A DNA stretch of 36,966 bases from contig CAINDG010000034.1 in NCBI GenBank assembly GCA_903847315.1, positions 1 through 36,966 of the forward strand, written 5' to 3'. Below, piece by piece: positions 6,315 through 14,875 of the stretch. How positions within the stretch are numbered: position 1 is the stretch's first letter; each line of letters starts with the position of its first letter. The DNA comes from an uncultured Planctomycetota bacterium. GTDB taxonomy: Bacteria; Planctomycetota; Phycisphaerae; Sedimentisphaerales; UBA12454. A model generated the notes under the pieces. That model worked only from the letters and a program-made list of their open reading frames with translations. It ran no database searches and was not told the origin of the DNA. The position numbers were made by a program, and so were the translations under genes.

Positions 6315-7480
6315 TGGTAATCCGGGCAGAGGAAATTTTCGAAAACTGCATTCTGCCCGATGACAAATCCATAAATACTGCTTCGCGAAATACCACTTCG
6401 CTACGCAGTACAGGCCTGCCAGGTTCGGCAGGTCTCATTCTTTTCACCGACAGTCAAGATTCGCCGATAACCCTGTTGACAACCGCCAATATTAAACGAA
6501 CCATAAAAAACAAACTCGCCGAGCAGGAACAAAAAACAAAACGGGCAGATTTAAAAAGCATCACCGCAAAAATTTATTATTCCCCCTGCCAGTGCAAATT
6601 CCGGCTGGCCGTAAAACACCTCAATGCTGTTAAGAAAATTTTCGGCCAAAACTACAAGGACTATATAACGCTGGTCCTGCCGTGGTATATTCAAATCGAC
6701 CTCAGTAAAAAGATCCCTTTTTTTTCAGTAACAAGAAAGCCCGCCCCGGAAGGAGAAATTTTAGGGCCGTTTCCAGGCCAAAAGTCCGCAACTGTATTTT
6801 TAAAAACGCTTGAGGATGTCTTTAAACTTTGCAAAAGAAGCGACCTCGTAAATAATCCGGCATTGGCGGCAAGCTGTCCATATCTGCAAATGGACGCCTG
6901 CGTCGGCATTTGCGGCGGCAAAATCAATCCTGAAAATTATCGAACCCTTTTAAAAGCCGCCTTTGAAGCAGGAGCAATCCCCGTAAAGACCATCGAAAAC
7001 TTCCAGGCCCAAATGCAAATTGCCGCGAAGGAATTAAAATTCGAAAATGCCGCTCAACTGAAGAAAAAAATTGAAAAGCTCTCTGCCCTTAATAAACAAA
7101 GCTATAAATGGACAAGCAATTTGAAAAAATTAAAAATTGTGCATATAGATAAGTCCGTCAAGGTCAGGCCAAAGGGCAGCAAAAAGAAAGTGCAAACCTT
7201 CGCGGTATTTGTGATAAACTTTTTCAATATAATCGACCTTGGCGATTTTGTTTTGGAAAATCCCGATTCAATTTACGAGGTGATTAGCAAAAATCTCGAT
7301 AATCTCCCCAATCCTGCGGAAACAGATAACAATGAACTGCTCGAACGATTTTCAATCGTGTCATACTTTCTTTATCGCAGCAAACCGTCGGGGTTGTGGC
7401 TGAATGTCTCTGAAAGTTTTAACACGGCAGCGATTTTAAAAGCAATCTGCGAAAAATTTGAACTTCAGACAACCTTATAA
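6314..7480 (+). CDS. UvrC-related protein lacking the nuclease domains
   Basis: 388 aa against about 600 for UvrC. The middle matches UvrC: 'GPFPGQKSATVFLKTLEDVF', then 'CPYLQMDACVGICGGKINPE' as in UvrC's Cys-rich segment, then a UVR helix hairpin ('AAKELKFENAAQLKKKIEKL'). The N-terminal GIY-YIG region is degenerate: 'AGLILF' remains, but the catalytic Tyr/Gly and the expected Glu are not evident. The C-terminal RNase H-like endonuclease and helix-hairpin-helix domains are replaced by unrelated sequence. A DNA-repair or UvrB-binding role without incision is an inference. An odd 17-residue N-terminal insertion is described separately. Coupled to the FabZ-like gene. Confidence 0.72.
   Translation: MVIRAEEIFENCILPDDKSINTASRNTTSLRSTGLPGSAGLILFTDSQDSPITLLTTANIKRTIKNKLAEQEQKTKRADLKSITAKIYYSPCQCKFRLAVKHLNAVKKIFGQNYKDYITLVLPWYIQIDLSKKIPFFSVTRKPAPEGEILGPFPGQKSATVFLKTLEDVFKLCKRSDLVNNPALAASCPYLQMDACVGICGGKINPENYRTLLKAAFEAGAIPVKTIENFQAQMQIAAKELKFENAAQLKKKIEKLSALNKQSYKWTSNLKKLKIVHIDKSVKVRPKGSKKKVQTFAVFVINFFNIIDLGDFVLENPDSIYEVISKNLDNLPNPAETDNNELLERFSIVSYFLYRSKPSGLWLNVSESFNTAAILKAICEKFELQTTL
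6376..6432. repeat. In-frame palindromic insertion inside the UvrC-like gene
   Basis: Two stem-loops lie side by side in the coding sequence: TACTGC/GCAGTA (6376-6381, 6405-6410) and CCTGCC/GGCAGG (6415-6420, 6427-6432). The encoded segment (about residues 22-38, 'TASRNTTSLRSTGLPG') is low-complexity and breaks the expected start of the GIY-YIG-like domain. It resembles palindromic elements inserted in frame, as known from Rickettsia. Confidence 0.5.
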
Positions 7481-7494
7481 CAATTAAACCGCGA

Positions 7495-8721
7495 CTACTC
7501 TTCCGCCGCGACAAATTCTTCAGAGTCCAGATAAGATTGCGTCCTTCTGCCAAACGATAATAGTATTTTCCCTGTTATATAGCCTGTCAATATCGCTATT
7601 GCGATTGATATTCCAATGCCTTTGAACTGCACAGCCTTATCAATGCCGCCAACGACAAATACAGCCGCGATACCGCCCATCAATCCGGGCCAGCCGTGCA
7701 GATTAAGAACGCCGCAGGTATCGACGCTCTTTATTTTTTTCTGGAGTTTTTCCTGGATAACGGCAAAGCCGAATACCGAAAGCACGCCGCTTAATATTCC
7801 AATGACAAACGCGGTCGGATGGCCGGCAGAGTCGCATGTAGAGCCGGTTGCCACGCCTCCGGCCAGTGTCGCGTTAGCCATATCCGCGATAGATATTTTG
7901 CCCCGCCGGAAAATGAGCGAAGAAAAATAGGTTGCCAATGTAGCGCCGCAAAGCGCCAAAACAACATTGACGGCAGTATGCGGGATTTGCTTGGGCGCTA
8001 CCAGCGCTGCGCAAAAACTCGGCCAGAACAGCCACAAGACCATACTTCCAACCATTGAAAAACGATCGCTGGCGGCATCGGATTCTATCGGCTCATTAAA
8101 TTCTTTTTTGGCTGTCATCGCAATGATGATGCCCAGCCCGAAAATCGCGCCAAAGGCATGAATCACTATAGAGCCGCCGGTATCCACAAAGCCGCTGCCA
8201 AGCAAACCGAGCCCGCCGTTCAAAACTATCCATTCGTTTAGTTTGTAGCACAGTATAAAAAATACGCCCAGGACGATATATTGAATCATCTTCAATCTTC
8301 CCAGCACGGCGCCGGCACATATCAAAAGGCTGGCTGCCGCGAATTCCGCCAGGATAAGTTTTTCTATCTCTACTGATTTTGAAGTGCCGAATATGTCAAA
8401 ATTGCCAAGCAGAAAATAAACCGGTATTGCCACACTCACCAGAAGGTACGTTGCTGTCACAGCGGAACGTCCGTATTTTTTCACAAACACCATCAGGAAT
8501 CCAAAACCAACCAGCAGCATCGCCATAATATGAATACTGCGATTGTACGTCTGGACATCCCGCATTGCAGACAATTCGCTCGTCATATTTGAGCCGCTGC
8601 CCTGGTCCGTTAAGGATGATACGCCCTGCTCGGCTTCTGAAGCCAAAAGTTTACCCGGGCAGAGACAAACAACCGCGAAAGCACAAATAACAAACGTCAG
8701 AACCAACTTACATCCGTTCAT
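7495..8721 (-). CDS. Rh-type ammonium/ammonia channel (Amt/Rh family)
   Basis: 408 aa. N-terminal signal sequence (VLTFVICAFAVVCLCPG) followed by about eleven hydrophobic segments. Motifs follow the Rh branch rather than bacterial AmtB: 'GGSIVIHAFGAIFGLG' (first pore His), 'LWLFWPSF', 'ANATLAGGVATGS' and 'DTCGVLNLHGWPGLMGG' (second pore His). Moves NH3/NH4+ across the inner membrane. The start is backed by AAAGGAG 4 nt upstream. No PII gene (glnK) is adjacent, as often seen for Rh proteins. Transcribed divergently from glnS, with a tandem 18-bp repeat in the shared upstream region. Confidence 0.9.
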   Translation of the reverse strand: MNGCKLVLTFVICAFAVVCLCPGKLLASEAEQGVSSLTDQGSGSNMTSELSAMRDVQTYNRSIHIMAMLLVGFGFLMVFVKKYGRSAVTATYLLVSVAIPVYFLLGNFDIFGTSKSVEIEKLILAEFAAASLLICAGAVLGRLKMIQYIVLGVFFILCYKLNEWIVLNGGLGLLGSGFVDTGGSIVIHAFGAIFGLGIIIAMTAKKEFNEPIESDAASDRFSMVGSMVLWLFWPSFCAALVAPKQIPHTAVNVVLALCGATLATYFSSLIFRRGKISIADMANATLAGGVATGSTCDSAGHPTAFVIGILSGVLSVFGFAVIQEKLQKKIKSVDTCGVLNLHGWPGLMGGIAAVFVVGGIDKAVQFKGIGISIAIAILTGYITGKILLSFGRRTQSYLDSEEFVAAEE

Positions 8722-8815
8722 ATAACTCCTTTGGCAAAAGTGATAATTTTTTCAGCAAAATCATCCGCTGCTCAAATTTTAAACTCAGCTTATATAGAAT
8801 ATTTTAAGGATTAAA

Positions 8816-8851
8816 TCTACAAAAATGTATTATTCTACAAAAATGTATTAT
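8816..8851. repeat. Perfect tandem 18-bp direct repeat between amt/rh and glnS
   Basis: TCTACAAAAATGTATTAT occurs twice without a gap (8816-8833, 8834-8851). It lies about 95-130 bp upstream of the ammonium channel start and 33 bp upstream of the glnS -35 box. Two identical sites in a divergent promoter region suggest a regulator-binding site; the regulator is unknown. Confidence 0.55.
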
Positions 8852-8883
8852 GCGATTGGATATTTACCCCCATTTTTATAGTC

Positions 8884-8911
8884 TTGACTGGAAAAACGGT
8901 TTGATTATAAT
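8884..8911 (+). promoter_or_regulatory. Predicted promoter of glnS
   Basis: TTGACT (8884-8889), 16-bp spacer and TATAAT (8906-8911), 50 bp before the glnS ATG. Confidence 0.65.
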
Positions 8912-8961
8912 ATTTGCCTTGTTTGTAAGACTTTAAAAAATAAGGACTTAAATCCATAAAA

Positions 8962-10653
8962 ATGTCTTCGGTAAACGAAAATCAGCAGAACCTTGATTTT
9001 GTCCGCCAGATAGTAGCCGATGATTGCAAGAGCGGTAAATGGGACGGCAGGGTCGTTACGCGATTCCCGCCCGAACCCAACGGCTATCTGCATATCGGAC
9101 ACGCGAAGAGCATCTGTCTGAATTTCGGAATTGCCTCCGAGTTCGGCGGAAAATGCCATTTGCGATTCGACGATACCAACCCCGAAAAAGAAGAGCAGGA
9201 ATATGTCGATTCGATTATCGAAGATGTAAAATGGCTTGGCTGGGACTGGGGCAAAAATCTTTTCTTCGGCTCGGATTATTTCCAGCAGATGCACGACTGG
9301 GCGGTTGACCTGATAAAAAAAGGCAAGGCCTACGTCTGCGACCTTAACGCCGAGCAGATTCGCCAAAGCCGCGGGACCCTAACGGGAGCCGGAAATGATA
9401 GTCCGTATCGCAATCGCAGCGTTGAGGAAAATCTCGACCTGTTCGAGAGAATGCGGAAAGGCGAATTTCCGGACGGCTCAAGAACACTCCGCGCGAAGAT
9501 TGATATGTCGAGTCCTAATTTTAATTTGCGCGACCCTGTGATGTATCGAATCGTTCACGCATCGCATCACCGTACAGGCGATAAATGGTGTATATATCCG
9601 ATGTACGACTGGGCGCACGGACTGGAAGATTCCACCGAAAAAATTACGCATTCAATCTGTACGCTCGAATTTGAAAACCACAGGCCTTTATACGACTGGT
9701 TTATCGAACAGCTCGGCATTTATCATCCGCAGCAGATTGAATTTGCCCGGCTGAACCTCACATATACCGTTATGAGCAAACGAAAACTGCTTAAGCTGGT
9801 ACAGGAAAATTTAGTCACCGGCTGGGACGACCCGAGAATGCCGACGATATGCGGAATGAGACGGAGAGGATATTCGCCGGCGGCGATAAGAAGCTTCTGC
9901 GATAAAATAAGTGTAAATAAATTCAACAGTACAATTGACTTTGCGCTTTTGCAGCATTGTCTGCGCGAAGAATTAAATAAATCGAGCCCGCGAGTAATGG
10001 CGGTGCTTAATCCGCTCAAGGTTGTAATTGAAAATTACCCGCAAGATAAAGTTGAATATCTTGATGCAATAAATAATCCTGAAGACCTATCGACGGGAAC
10101 AAGGCAGATTCCATTTTCACGCGAAATTTATATTGAGCGCGACGATTTTATGGAAGAGCCTCCCAAGAAATTCTTCCGTCTTTCACCCGGCAGAGAAGTT
10201 CGCCTGCGGTATGCATATTTCATTACCTGCACAAGCGTAATAAAGGATTCTGCGGGAAATATAACCGAGTTGCGATGTACCTACGACCCTGCCACGCGAG
10301 GCGGCGATGCGCCGGACGGGCGAAAAGTAAAATCGACGCTGCATTGGGTCTGCGCGAAAAACGCCATTGAAGCCGAGGCAAGGCTTTATGATAATCTCTT
10401 CACAAAAGAAAATCCTGACGAGGCGAAGGAAGGCAAGGACTTTACCGCATATTTAAATCCGAATTCACTGACGAAACTGGCCGGCTGCAAAGTTGAGCCG
10501 AGCTTGAAAGACGCAAAGCCTTTGAGCAGATGGCAGTTTGAAAGATTGGGCTATTTTTGCGTTGACTCCGACAGCAAAGACGGAAAATTGGTTTTCAATC
10601 GCACGGCAACGCTTCGCGATGAGTGGGCAAAAATCAAAAACGCCGGGGCGTAG
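8962..10653 (+). CDS. glnS: Glutaminyl-tRNA synthetase
   Basis: 563 aa, close to the E. coli enzyme's length. Class I signatures: '[14 protein letters not shown]' (HIGH motif, residues about 37-50) and 'VMSKRKL' (KMSKS-equivalent). '[10 protein letters not shown]' and '[12 protein letters not shown]' are typical of GlnRS rather than bacterial GluRS. The C-terminal anticodon-binding beta-barrels are present. Charges tRNA-Gln with glutamine in the cytoplasm, so at least tRNA-Gln does not depend on GatCAB here. AAGGA lies upstream at unusually long spacing (about 16 nt). Convergent with the TauE-like gene, 25 nt away. Confidence 0.97.
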   Translation: MSSVNENQQNLDFVRQIVADDCKSGKWDGRVVTRFPPEPNGYLHIGHAKSICLNFGIASEFGGKCHLRFDDTNPEKEEQEYVDSIIEDVKWLGWDWGKNLFFGSDYFQQMHDWAVDLIKKGKAYVCDLNAEQIRQSRGTLTGAGNDSPYRNRSVEENLDLFERMRKGEFPDGSRTLRAKIDMSSPNFNLRDPVMYRIVHASHHRTGDKWCIYPMYDWAHGLEDSTEKITHSICTLEFENHRPLYDWFIEQLGIYHPQQIEFARLNLTYTVMSKRKLLKLVQENLVTGWDDPRMPTICGMRRRGYSPAAIRSFCDKISVNKFNSTIDFALLQHCLREELNKSSPRVMAVLNPLKVVIENYPQDKVEYLDAINNPEDLSTGTRQIPFSREIYIERDDFMEEPPKKFFRLSPGREVRLRYAYFITCTSVIKDSAGNITELRCTYDPATRGGDAPDGRKVKSTLHWVCAKNAIEAEARLYDNLFTKENPDEAKEGKDFTAYLNPNSLTKLAGCKVEPSLKDAKPLSRWQFERLGYFCVDSDSKDGKLVFNRTATLRDEWAKIKNAGA

Positions 10654-10678
10654 GCACAAAACACAAAGAAAACAACAG

Positions 10679-11041
10679 CTATTTAAAGAAAATCATCCTC
10701 AGCGAAATTATCAGAAAGAATATACCAAATATTCTTTTTAAAGTCGGAGCCGGGATTCCGAGAGCCACCTTTGCCCCCAGCAGGCCGCCAATGACAAAAC
10801 CGATACACAAAAGACCGGCAACTTTAAAATCTACATACCCCTTTTGATAATATGCCCAGACAGCCAACACTCCTATCGGCGGAAGCATCATCGCAAGAGT
10901 TGTGCCTTGTGCCATATGCTGTTCCATACTGAACAGAAGAACAAGTGCCGGAACGACAATTATACCGCCGCCGATACCGATAAGACCGCTGGCTACGCCG
11001 GCGATAAGACCTAAAAGCAAATAAAGAGTGACATTTGTCAT
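10679..11041 (-). CDS. Half-size TauE/SafE-type membrane permease
   Basis: 120 aa, about half of a normal TauE/SafE protein (about 250 aa). Four hydrophobic segments; 'GLIAGVASGLIGIGGGIIVVP' is the family's first-repeat signature, and 'GTTLAMMLPP' and 'GGLLGAKVALGIP' also fit. The family exports sulfite or organosulfonates, or moves other anions. A single half would have to dimerise to rebuild the two-repeat fold. AAAGGAG lies 5 nt before the ATG, so the gene is expressed as is. No second half is seen nearby. Confidence 0.85.
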   Translation of the reverse strand: MTNVTLYLLLGLIAGVASGLIGIGGGIIVVPALVLLFSMEQHMAQGTTLAMMLPPIGVLAVWAYYQKGYVDFKVAGLLCIGFVIGGLLGAKVALGIPAPTLKRIFGIFFLIISLRMIFFK

Positions 11042-11201
11042 CGCAACTCCTTTATAATTAAATTATTTCAGAGCCTGATACTGCCAAAAGTATAACATAA
11101 ACCATAAATATTAGTTTTTTTATTCTTGTTTGCAAAATGTTTTTGACTTATTTTCAAACAAAGGCCAAAATTCTAATTCAGGCGTATTCCGGAGCTTTCT
11201 T

Positions 11202-11558
11202 ATGAATGAGGCAACAAAAAAGAGTCTTTGGGCAGACCTTCTGGGCTGTCTCGCCGTGGTAGTGGCTATCGCGGCCATAACAGCCATAATTCACTGGATG
11301 AATGCTTCAAATAGTCCGTCTGTTCCAAACAGTCCGACCGTTTTGAACGTTCGGCCAGAGCCGAACAAGCCCCCTGTCGTGGTTGAGCAGGTTGTGCTTT
11401 TGTGCAAAAATCCGCTATGCGGCCACAGGTTCGAGATGAGCCGGGAAGAGTTCCTCGCAAAATCGCCGCCGGAGGGAACACCTGTTTTTAAATGTCCAAA
11501 GTGCGGCCAGGAATCGGCATACGCAGAAAAAGAAACTCCGAATAAAAACGGCCAGTGA
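11202..11558 (+). CDS. Membrane-anchored zinc-ribbon protein
   Basis: 118 aa from ATG 11202, chosen for GGAG at 7 nt; an upstream in-frame TTG at 11130 has no ribosome site. One N-terminal transmembrane helix (LLGCLAVVVAIAAITAIIHW), a Pro/Asn-rich linker, then a zinc ribbon with two Cys pairs ('LLCKNPLCGH' and 'KCPKCGQ'). Function unknown. The stop overlaps the next gene's GTG by 4 nt, starting a plus-strand run through trpC. Confidence 0.75.
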   Translation: MNEATKKSLWADLLGCLAVVVAIAAITAIIHWMNASNSPSVPNSPTVLNVRPEPNKPPVVVEQVVLLCKNPLCGHRFEMSREEFLAKSPPEGTPVFKCPKCGQESAYAEKETPNKNGQ

Positions 11559-12094
11559 TATGTTTTATTTATGAGAGCAAATTAGTGGAAAAACTTGAAA
11601 AATTCAGCAGAGCGGTGTTCTTTTCCCTGTTTTGTGCGATAGGAATTTTTTCCATGGTGCTTGCAGTATTGGCGCCGGAGTGGAAAAACCTTTATAAGAT
11701 AAAATCGGCCACAAAACAATCCGAGCAGAACAACAGTAAGATAGAACAGATTATGAAAGACCACGAGGAGTTGATTAGACGGATAAACAAGGACCCGAAT
11801 ATGCTGAATCGCATCGCCCCGGCAACCCTGGGAGAAAAATCGCAGGACCACAATCTTCCTGCAGTAGAAGTAACCGCTGATACGCTCGCTCAGGCAAAGT
11901 CTGTGCTTGAGCAGTCGGACAATGATGAAAATCTGAAAGTCCCCGAAGAGGAAATTCCGGTCTGGCTCCAGCGGGTTACTCTCGTCCGGTCGCGGATAGT
12001 TTTGTTCGCTGCCGGCGCCGGACTGGTTCTGGTTTCATTCGTCTGCTTTTGCGCGAAAAAACAAAATTTCACTTCTAAAAACAAGTCTGCTTAA
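11555..12094 (+). CDS. Coiled-coil protein with two transmembrane helices
   Basis: 179 aa from GTG 11555, which overlaps the previous stop (GTGA); GTG 11585 is an alternative start. A transmembrane helix at about residues 19-41 (AVFFSLFCAIGIFSMVLAVL), a polar coiled-coil-like stretch (SATKQSEQNNSKIEQIMKDH), and a second helix near the C-terminus (IVLFAAGAGLVLVSFVCFC). The loop would be extracytoplasmic. I recognise no family. Its place between the zinc-ribbon protein and dus suggests co-transcription only. Confidence 0.65.
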   Translation: MICFIYESKLVEKLEKFSRAVFFSLFCAIGIFSMVLAVLAPEWKNLYKIKSATKQSEQNNSKIEQIMKDHEELIRRINKDPNMLNRIAPATLGEKSQDHNLPAVEVTADTLAQAKSVLEQSDNDENLKVPEEEIPVWLQRVTLVRSRIVLFAAGAGLVLVSFVCFCAKKQNFTSKNKSA

Positions 12095-13075
12095 GTGCAA
12101 ATAGGAAACATAAAATTTAATACACCAGTTATGCAGGCTTCCCTGAGCGGCTACAGCGACCGGGCGATGAGAACGCTTGCGAGACAATTCGGCTGCGAAC
12201 TGACGTTCAGCGGCGTTATGCTCGATAAATCCGTCTGTTACAAACCGTTTCTCAGGAAAATTTTTCACAAAATCAGAGACGATGAACATCCTGTCGGCAG
12301 CCAACTGCTCGGAACCGACCCGAAAACGATGACGCAGGCCGCGATAAATCTTTGCGACGCCGGCTATGATATAGTCGATTTGAATTTTGCCTGCCCTGCC
12401 CCGAAGGTTCTGCGAAGAGGCAGAGGTGGCGCGATGCTCGATAAGCCGCGGCAGGTAATTGAAATTCTCCGTGCCGTTAAAGATGCTGTAAAGAAACCGG
12501 TTATGATGAAACTTAGAATCGGAGTTGATGACAGCAGCGCATCGCATGAAGACTTTTTGCAAATTTGCGAAGAGGCTGTCGCTGAAGGCGTTGACGCTCT
12601 GATTATACACGGCAGAACGGTTTCGCAGGTTTTCAGGGGTCATGCGGACTGGAACATCGTCGCCGAGATAAAAAAACAATATCCCCAGGCGGTTATTATA
12701 GGCAGCGGAGATTTATTTAATGCGGCCGATATAGTCGATAAACTAAAAACAAGCGGCGCTGACGGCGTCGCTATCGCAAGAGGAGCGATAGGAAAACCCT
12801 GGATTTTCAGACAGATAAAAGAACTGCTCGAAGGCCACCTCCCGGTGGAAAAAATCTATCAGCCCGACATAAAGGAGCAGGGACAGATTATTCTTGAGCA
12901 TTTCAGCCTGCTTACGGAATTGTATGAGCCAAAAAAAAGCGTCTGGTATTTCAGGAAATTTCTTTCTCACTATGGCAGGAGCCACGACCAGCCGGGAAAG
13001 GTCCGCAGGGAACTTGTAATGGCAAAAGACGAGGCGGCACTGATGGATACAATCAAAAAATGGTATGGCGTTTAG
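12095..13075 (+). CDS. dus: tRNA-dihydrouridine synthase
   Basis: 326 aa from GTG 12095, directly after the previous stop. FMN-dependent TIM barrel: 'VMQASLSGYSDRAMR' at the N-terminus, catalytic Cys100 in 'DLNFACPAPKVLRRGRGG' (usually 'NMGCPxxKV'), 'MMKLRIG', 'IIHGRT' and 'IGSGDLF', with 'GVAIARGAIGKPW' as phosphate-binding end. Reduces uridines in tRNA to dihydrouridine. It resembles the DusB/NifR3 group, but I cannot assign the target position. Confidence 0.92.
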   Translation: MQIGNIKFNTPVMQASLSGYSDRAMRTLARQFGCELTFSGVMLDKSVCYKPFLRKIFHKIRDDEHPVGSQLLGTDPKTMTQAAINLCDAGYDIVDLNFACPAPKVLRRGRGGAMLDKPRQVIEILRAVKDAVKKPVMMKLRIGVDDSSASHEDFLQICEEAVAEGVDALIIHGRTVSQVFRGHADWNIVAEIKKQYPQAVIIGSGDLFNAADIVDKLKTSGADGVAIARGAIGKPWIFRQIKELLEGHLPVEKIYQPDIKEQGQIILEHFSLLTELYEPKKSVWYFRKFLSHYGRSHDQPGKVRRELVMAKDEAALMDTIKKWYGV

Positions 13076-13101
13076 CGGGTCTGCTGTGGTATTATACGGC
13101 T

Positions 13102-13581
13102 ATGCCAAAAGACGAAAAAAAGAGCAAACATATACCCAAGATGGAGAACCGCAGGGCCTTTTATGATTATGAAATAATCGAAAAGATAGAGGCCGGTATG
13201 GCTCTGCTCGGCAGCGAGGTTAAATCGCTAAGAGATGGCGGGGCCGATTTGAAAGGGGCTTTTGGCCGAATAGATGGTAATGAATGCTGGCTTGTCGGGT
13301 GCAATATCGCGCCGTACAACCAGGCGAATATCCGCAATCACGACCCATTGAGAAAACGAAAACTGCTGCTGCACAAAAGACAGATTAAGAAAATTGACGG
13401 CAAACTCCGGCAGAAAGGTTTTACTCTTGTGCCGCTGCGGATATATTTTTCCGACACAGGCCACGCAAAAATCGAGCTGGCGATAGCGACCGGAAAACGA
13501 CAATACGACAAACGCGAAAAAATAAAAAATAGACAGCAGAAAACCGATATGCAAAGAAGTATGAGAAAATACAAGCGGTAG
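13102..13581 (+). CDS. smpB: SsrA-binding protein SmpB
   Basis: 159 aa from ATG 13102; the upstream in-frame ATG at 13060 overlaps the end of dus and would add 14 residues foreign to the family. 'NRRAFYDYEIIEKIEAGMAL', 'GSEVKSLR', 'DGGADLKGAF' and 'GKRQYDKREKIK' are characteristic. Binds tmRNA and brings it to stalled ribosomes for trans-translation. The C-terminal basic tail is intact. No strong Shine-Dalgarno before the start. The ssrA gene is not in this window. Confidence 0.95.
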   Translation: MPKDEKKSKHIPKMENRRAFYDYEIIEKIEAGMALLGSEVKSLRDGGADLKGAFGRIDGNECWLVGCNIAPYNQANIRNHDPLRKRKLLLHKRQIKKIDGKLRQKGFTLVPLRIYFSDTGHAKIELAIATGKRQYDKREKIKNRQQKTDMQRSMRKYKR

Positions 13582-13615
13582 AAATTTAAATATAAACTCA
13601 GGATTTGGTGACATT

Positions 13616-13996
13616 ATGGCAGAAGAAAAAAATCAGGAAAAGAAAATCATCATTGATGAAGACTGGAAAAACAAGGCGCAAAAAGAAAAAGAAACCCTGA
13701 AAGACAAGGCTGAAAAAAAACCTGCCGGCGAAAAACAATCCCCTCAATCACTGCCGCAGGGCGATTTTAACGCTCTTGTCAGTTTGCTGGCAACGCAGGC
13801 CTTTTTCGCGATGGGCCTGATTGCGGCTGAAAACGATAAGGAACCGAAAAAGGATTTGCCGCTGGCGAAGTTTCATATAGATATGCTCGAAGCGATTGAG
13901 CAGAAAACAAAAGGTAATCTAACCGAGCAGGAACAAAAATTTCTGTCCGGCGCCATAAGTCAGCTTAGAATGGGTTTTGTTAACGCGGCAGGATAA
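13616..13996 (+). CDS. DUF1844 family protein
   Basis: 126 aa. The first 45 residues are highly charged and Lys/Glu-rich. The rest matches DUF1844: 'FNALVSLLATQAFFAMGLI', then 'AKFHIDMLEAIEQKTKGNLT' and 'FLSGAISQLRMGFV'. Function unknown; common in planctomycetes and deltaproteobacteria. Ends 3 nt before trpC's GTG, so the two are co-transcribed. Confidence 0.82.
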   Translation: MAEEKNQEKKIIIDEDWKNKAQKEKETLKDKAEKKPAGEKQSPQSLPQGDFNALVSLLATQAFFAMGLIAAENDKEPKKDLPLAKFHIDMLEAIEQKTKGNLTEQEQKFLSGAISQLRMGFVNAAG

Positions 13997-13999
13997 TCT

Positions 14000-14809
14000 G
14001 TGGCAAATATACTCAAAGAAATAATTGACCACAAACGAAAAGAGCTGTTGCGGCAAATGGCGAAAGTTTCCACCGAACAGCTTAAAGAGCGGATAAAAAA
14101 TCTGCCGAAATGCCGGAACTTTCACAAGGCTGTCACGAAATCCAACCCGCGAGGCATAAACGTTATTGCGGAAATCAAAAAAGCTTCTCCCTCGGCGGGA
14201 ATTATTCGTTCAGATTTTGACCCTGTAAAAATCGCGGAAATTTACGAATCCTGCGGCGCGGACGCTATCAGTGTTTTGACAGACGAAAAATATTTTCAGG
14301 GCAAACTCGAATATCTGACGCAGGTTAAACAGACTGTATCTATACCTGTCCTGCGAAAGGATTTTATTATTGACGAGTATCAAATATACCAGGCCCGCGC
14401 GGCCGGCGCCGATGCGATACTGCTCATAGCCGAGGCTTTTGAGCCGACCGACGGCAAAATTCTTGATTTGATGATTCTGGCGGCGGAGCTTACGCTTTCG
14501 ATACTGCTGGAAGTTCACAGCGCCGATACTCTGTTGCGGGCAAGAAGCCTGATTGGTTTTCCAAAGGCTCATTACAGCGTAATAGGAATAAACAACCGTG
14601 ACCTTGAAACAATGCAGGTCGATTTGAATACAACAATCAGGCTTGCTGAACTTGCCGGGGCCGCAAATGGTTTAGTTGCCGAGAGCGGAATAAAAACAAA
14701 AAAAGATGTTGAGAAAATTAAAAAAGCAGGCGCGACAGCGGTACTGGTCGGCGAAATCCTCTGCAAAGCCCCCGATATCGCCGGCAAATTCAAAGAGGTT
14801 TTTGGTTAG
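14000..14809 (+). CDS. trpC: Indole-3-glycerol phosphate synthase
   Basis: 269 aa from GTG 14000. 'VIAEIKKASPSAGII' holds the conserved catalytic Glu/Lys pair, 'LRKDFIIDEYQI' the general-acid Lys, and 'GINNRDL', 'VAESGI' and 'AVLVGE' the phosphate site. Closes the ring of carboxyphenylamino-deoxyribulose phosphate to indole-3-glycerol phosphate in tryptophan synthesis. Other trp genes are absent here, so the pathway is dispersed in this genome. Confidence 0.95.
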   Translation: MANILKEIIDHKRKELLRQMAKVSTEQLKERIKNLPKCRNFHKAVTKSNPRGINVIAEIKKASPSAGIIRSDFDPVKIAEIYESCGADAISVLTDEKYFQGKLEYLTQVKQTVSIPVLRKDFIIDEYQIYQARAAGADAILLIAEAFEPTDGKILDLMILAAELTLSILLEVHSADTLLRARSLIGFPKAHYSVIGINNRDLETMQVDLNTTIRLAELAGAANGLVAESGIKTKKDVEKIKKAGATAVLVGEILCKAPDIAGKFKEVFG

Positions 14810-14875
14810 GCCGATATCTATCCCGATTTTAATCAACCGAACCGTAAAGAATATGCTATTGCTTTCAAAGTCTAA

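Noticed and set aside
12035-12679. Minus-strand frame (214 aa) over dus
   Set aside because: Antisense to dus, whose catalytic motif is intact.
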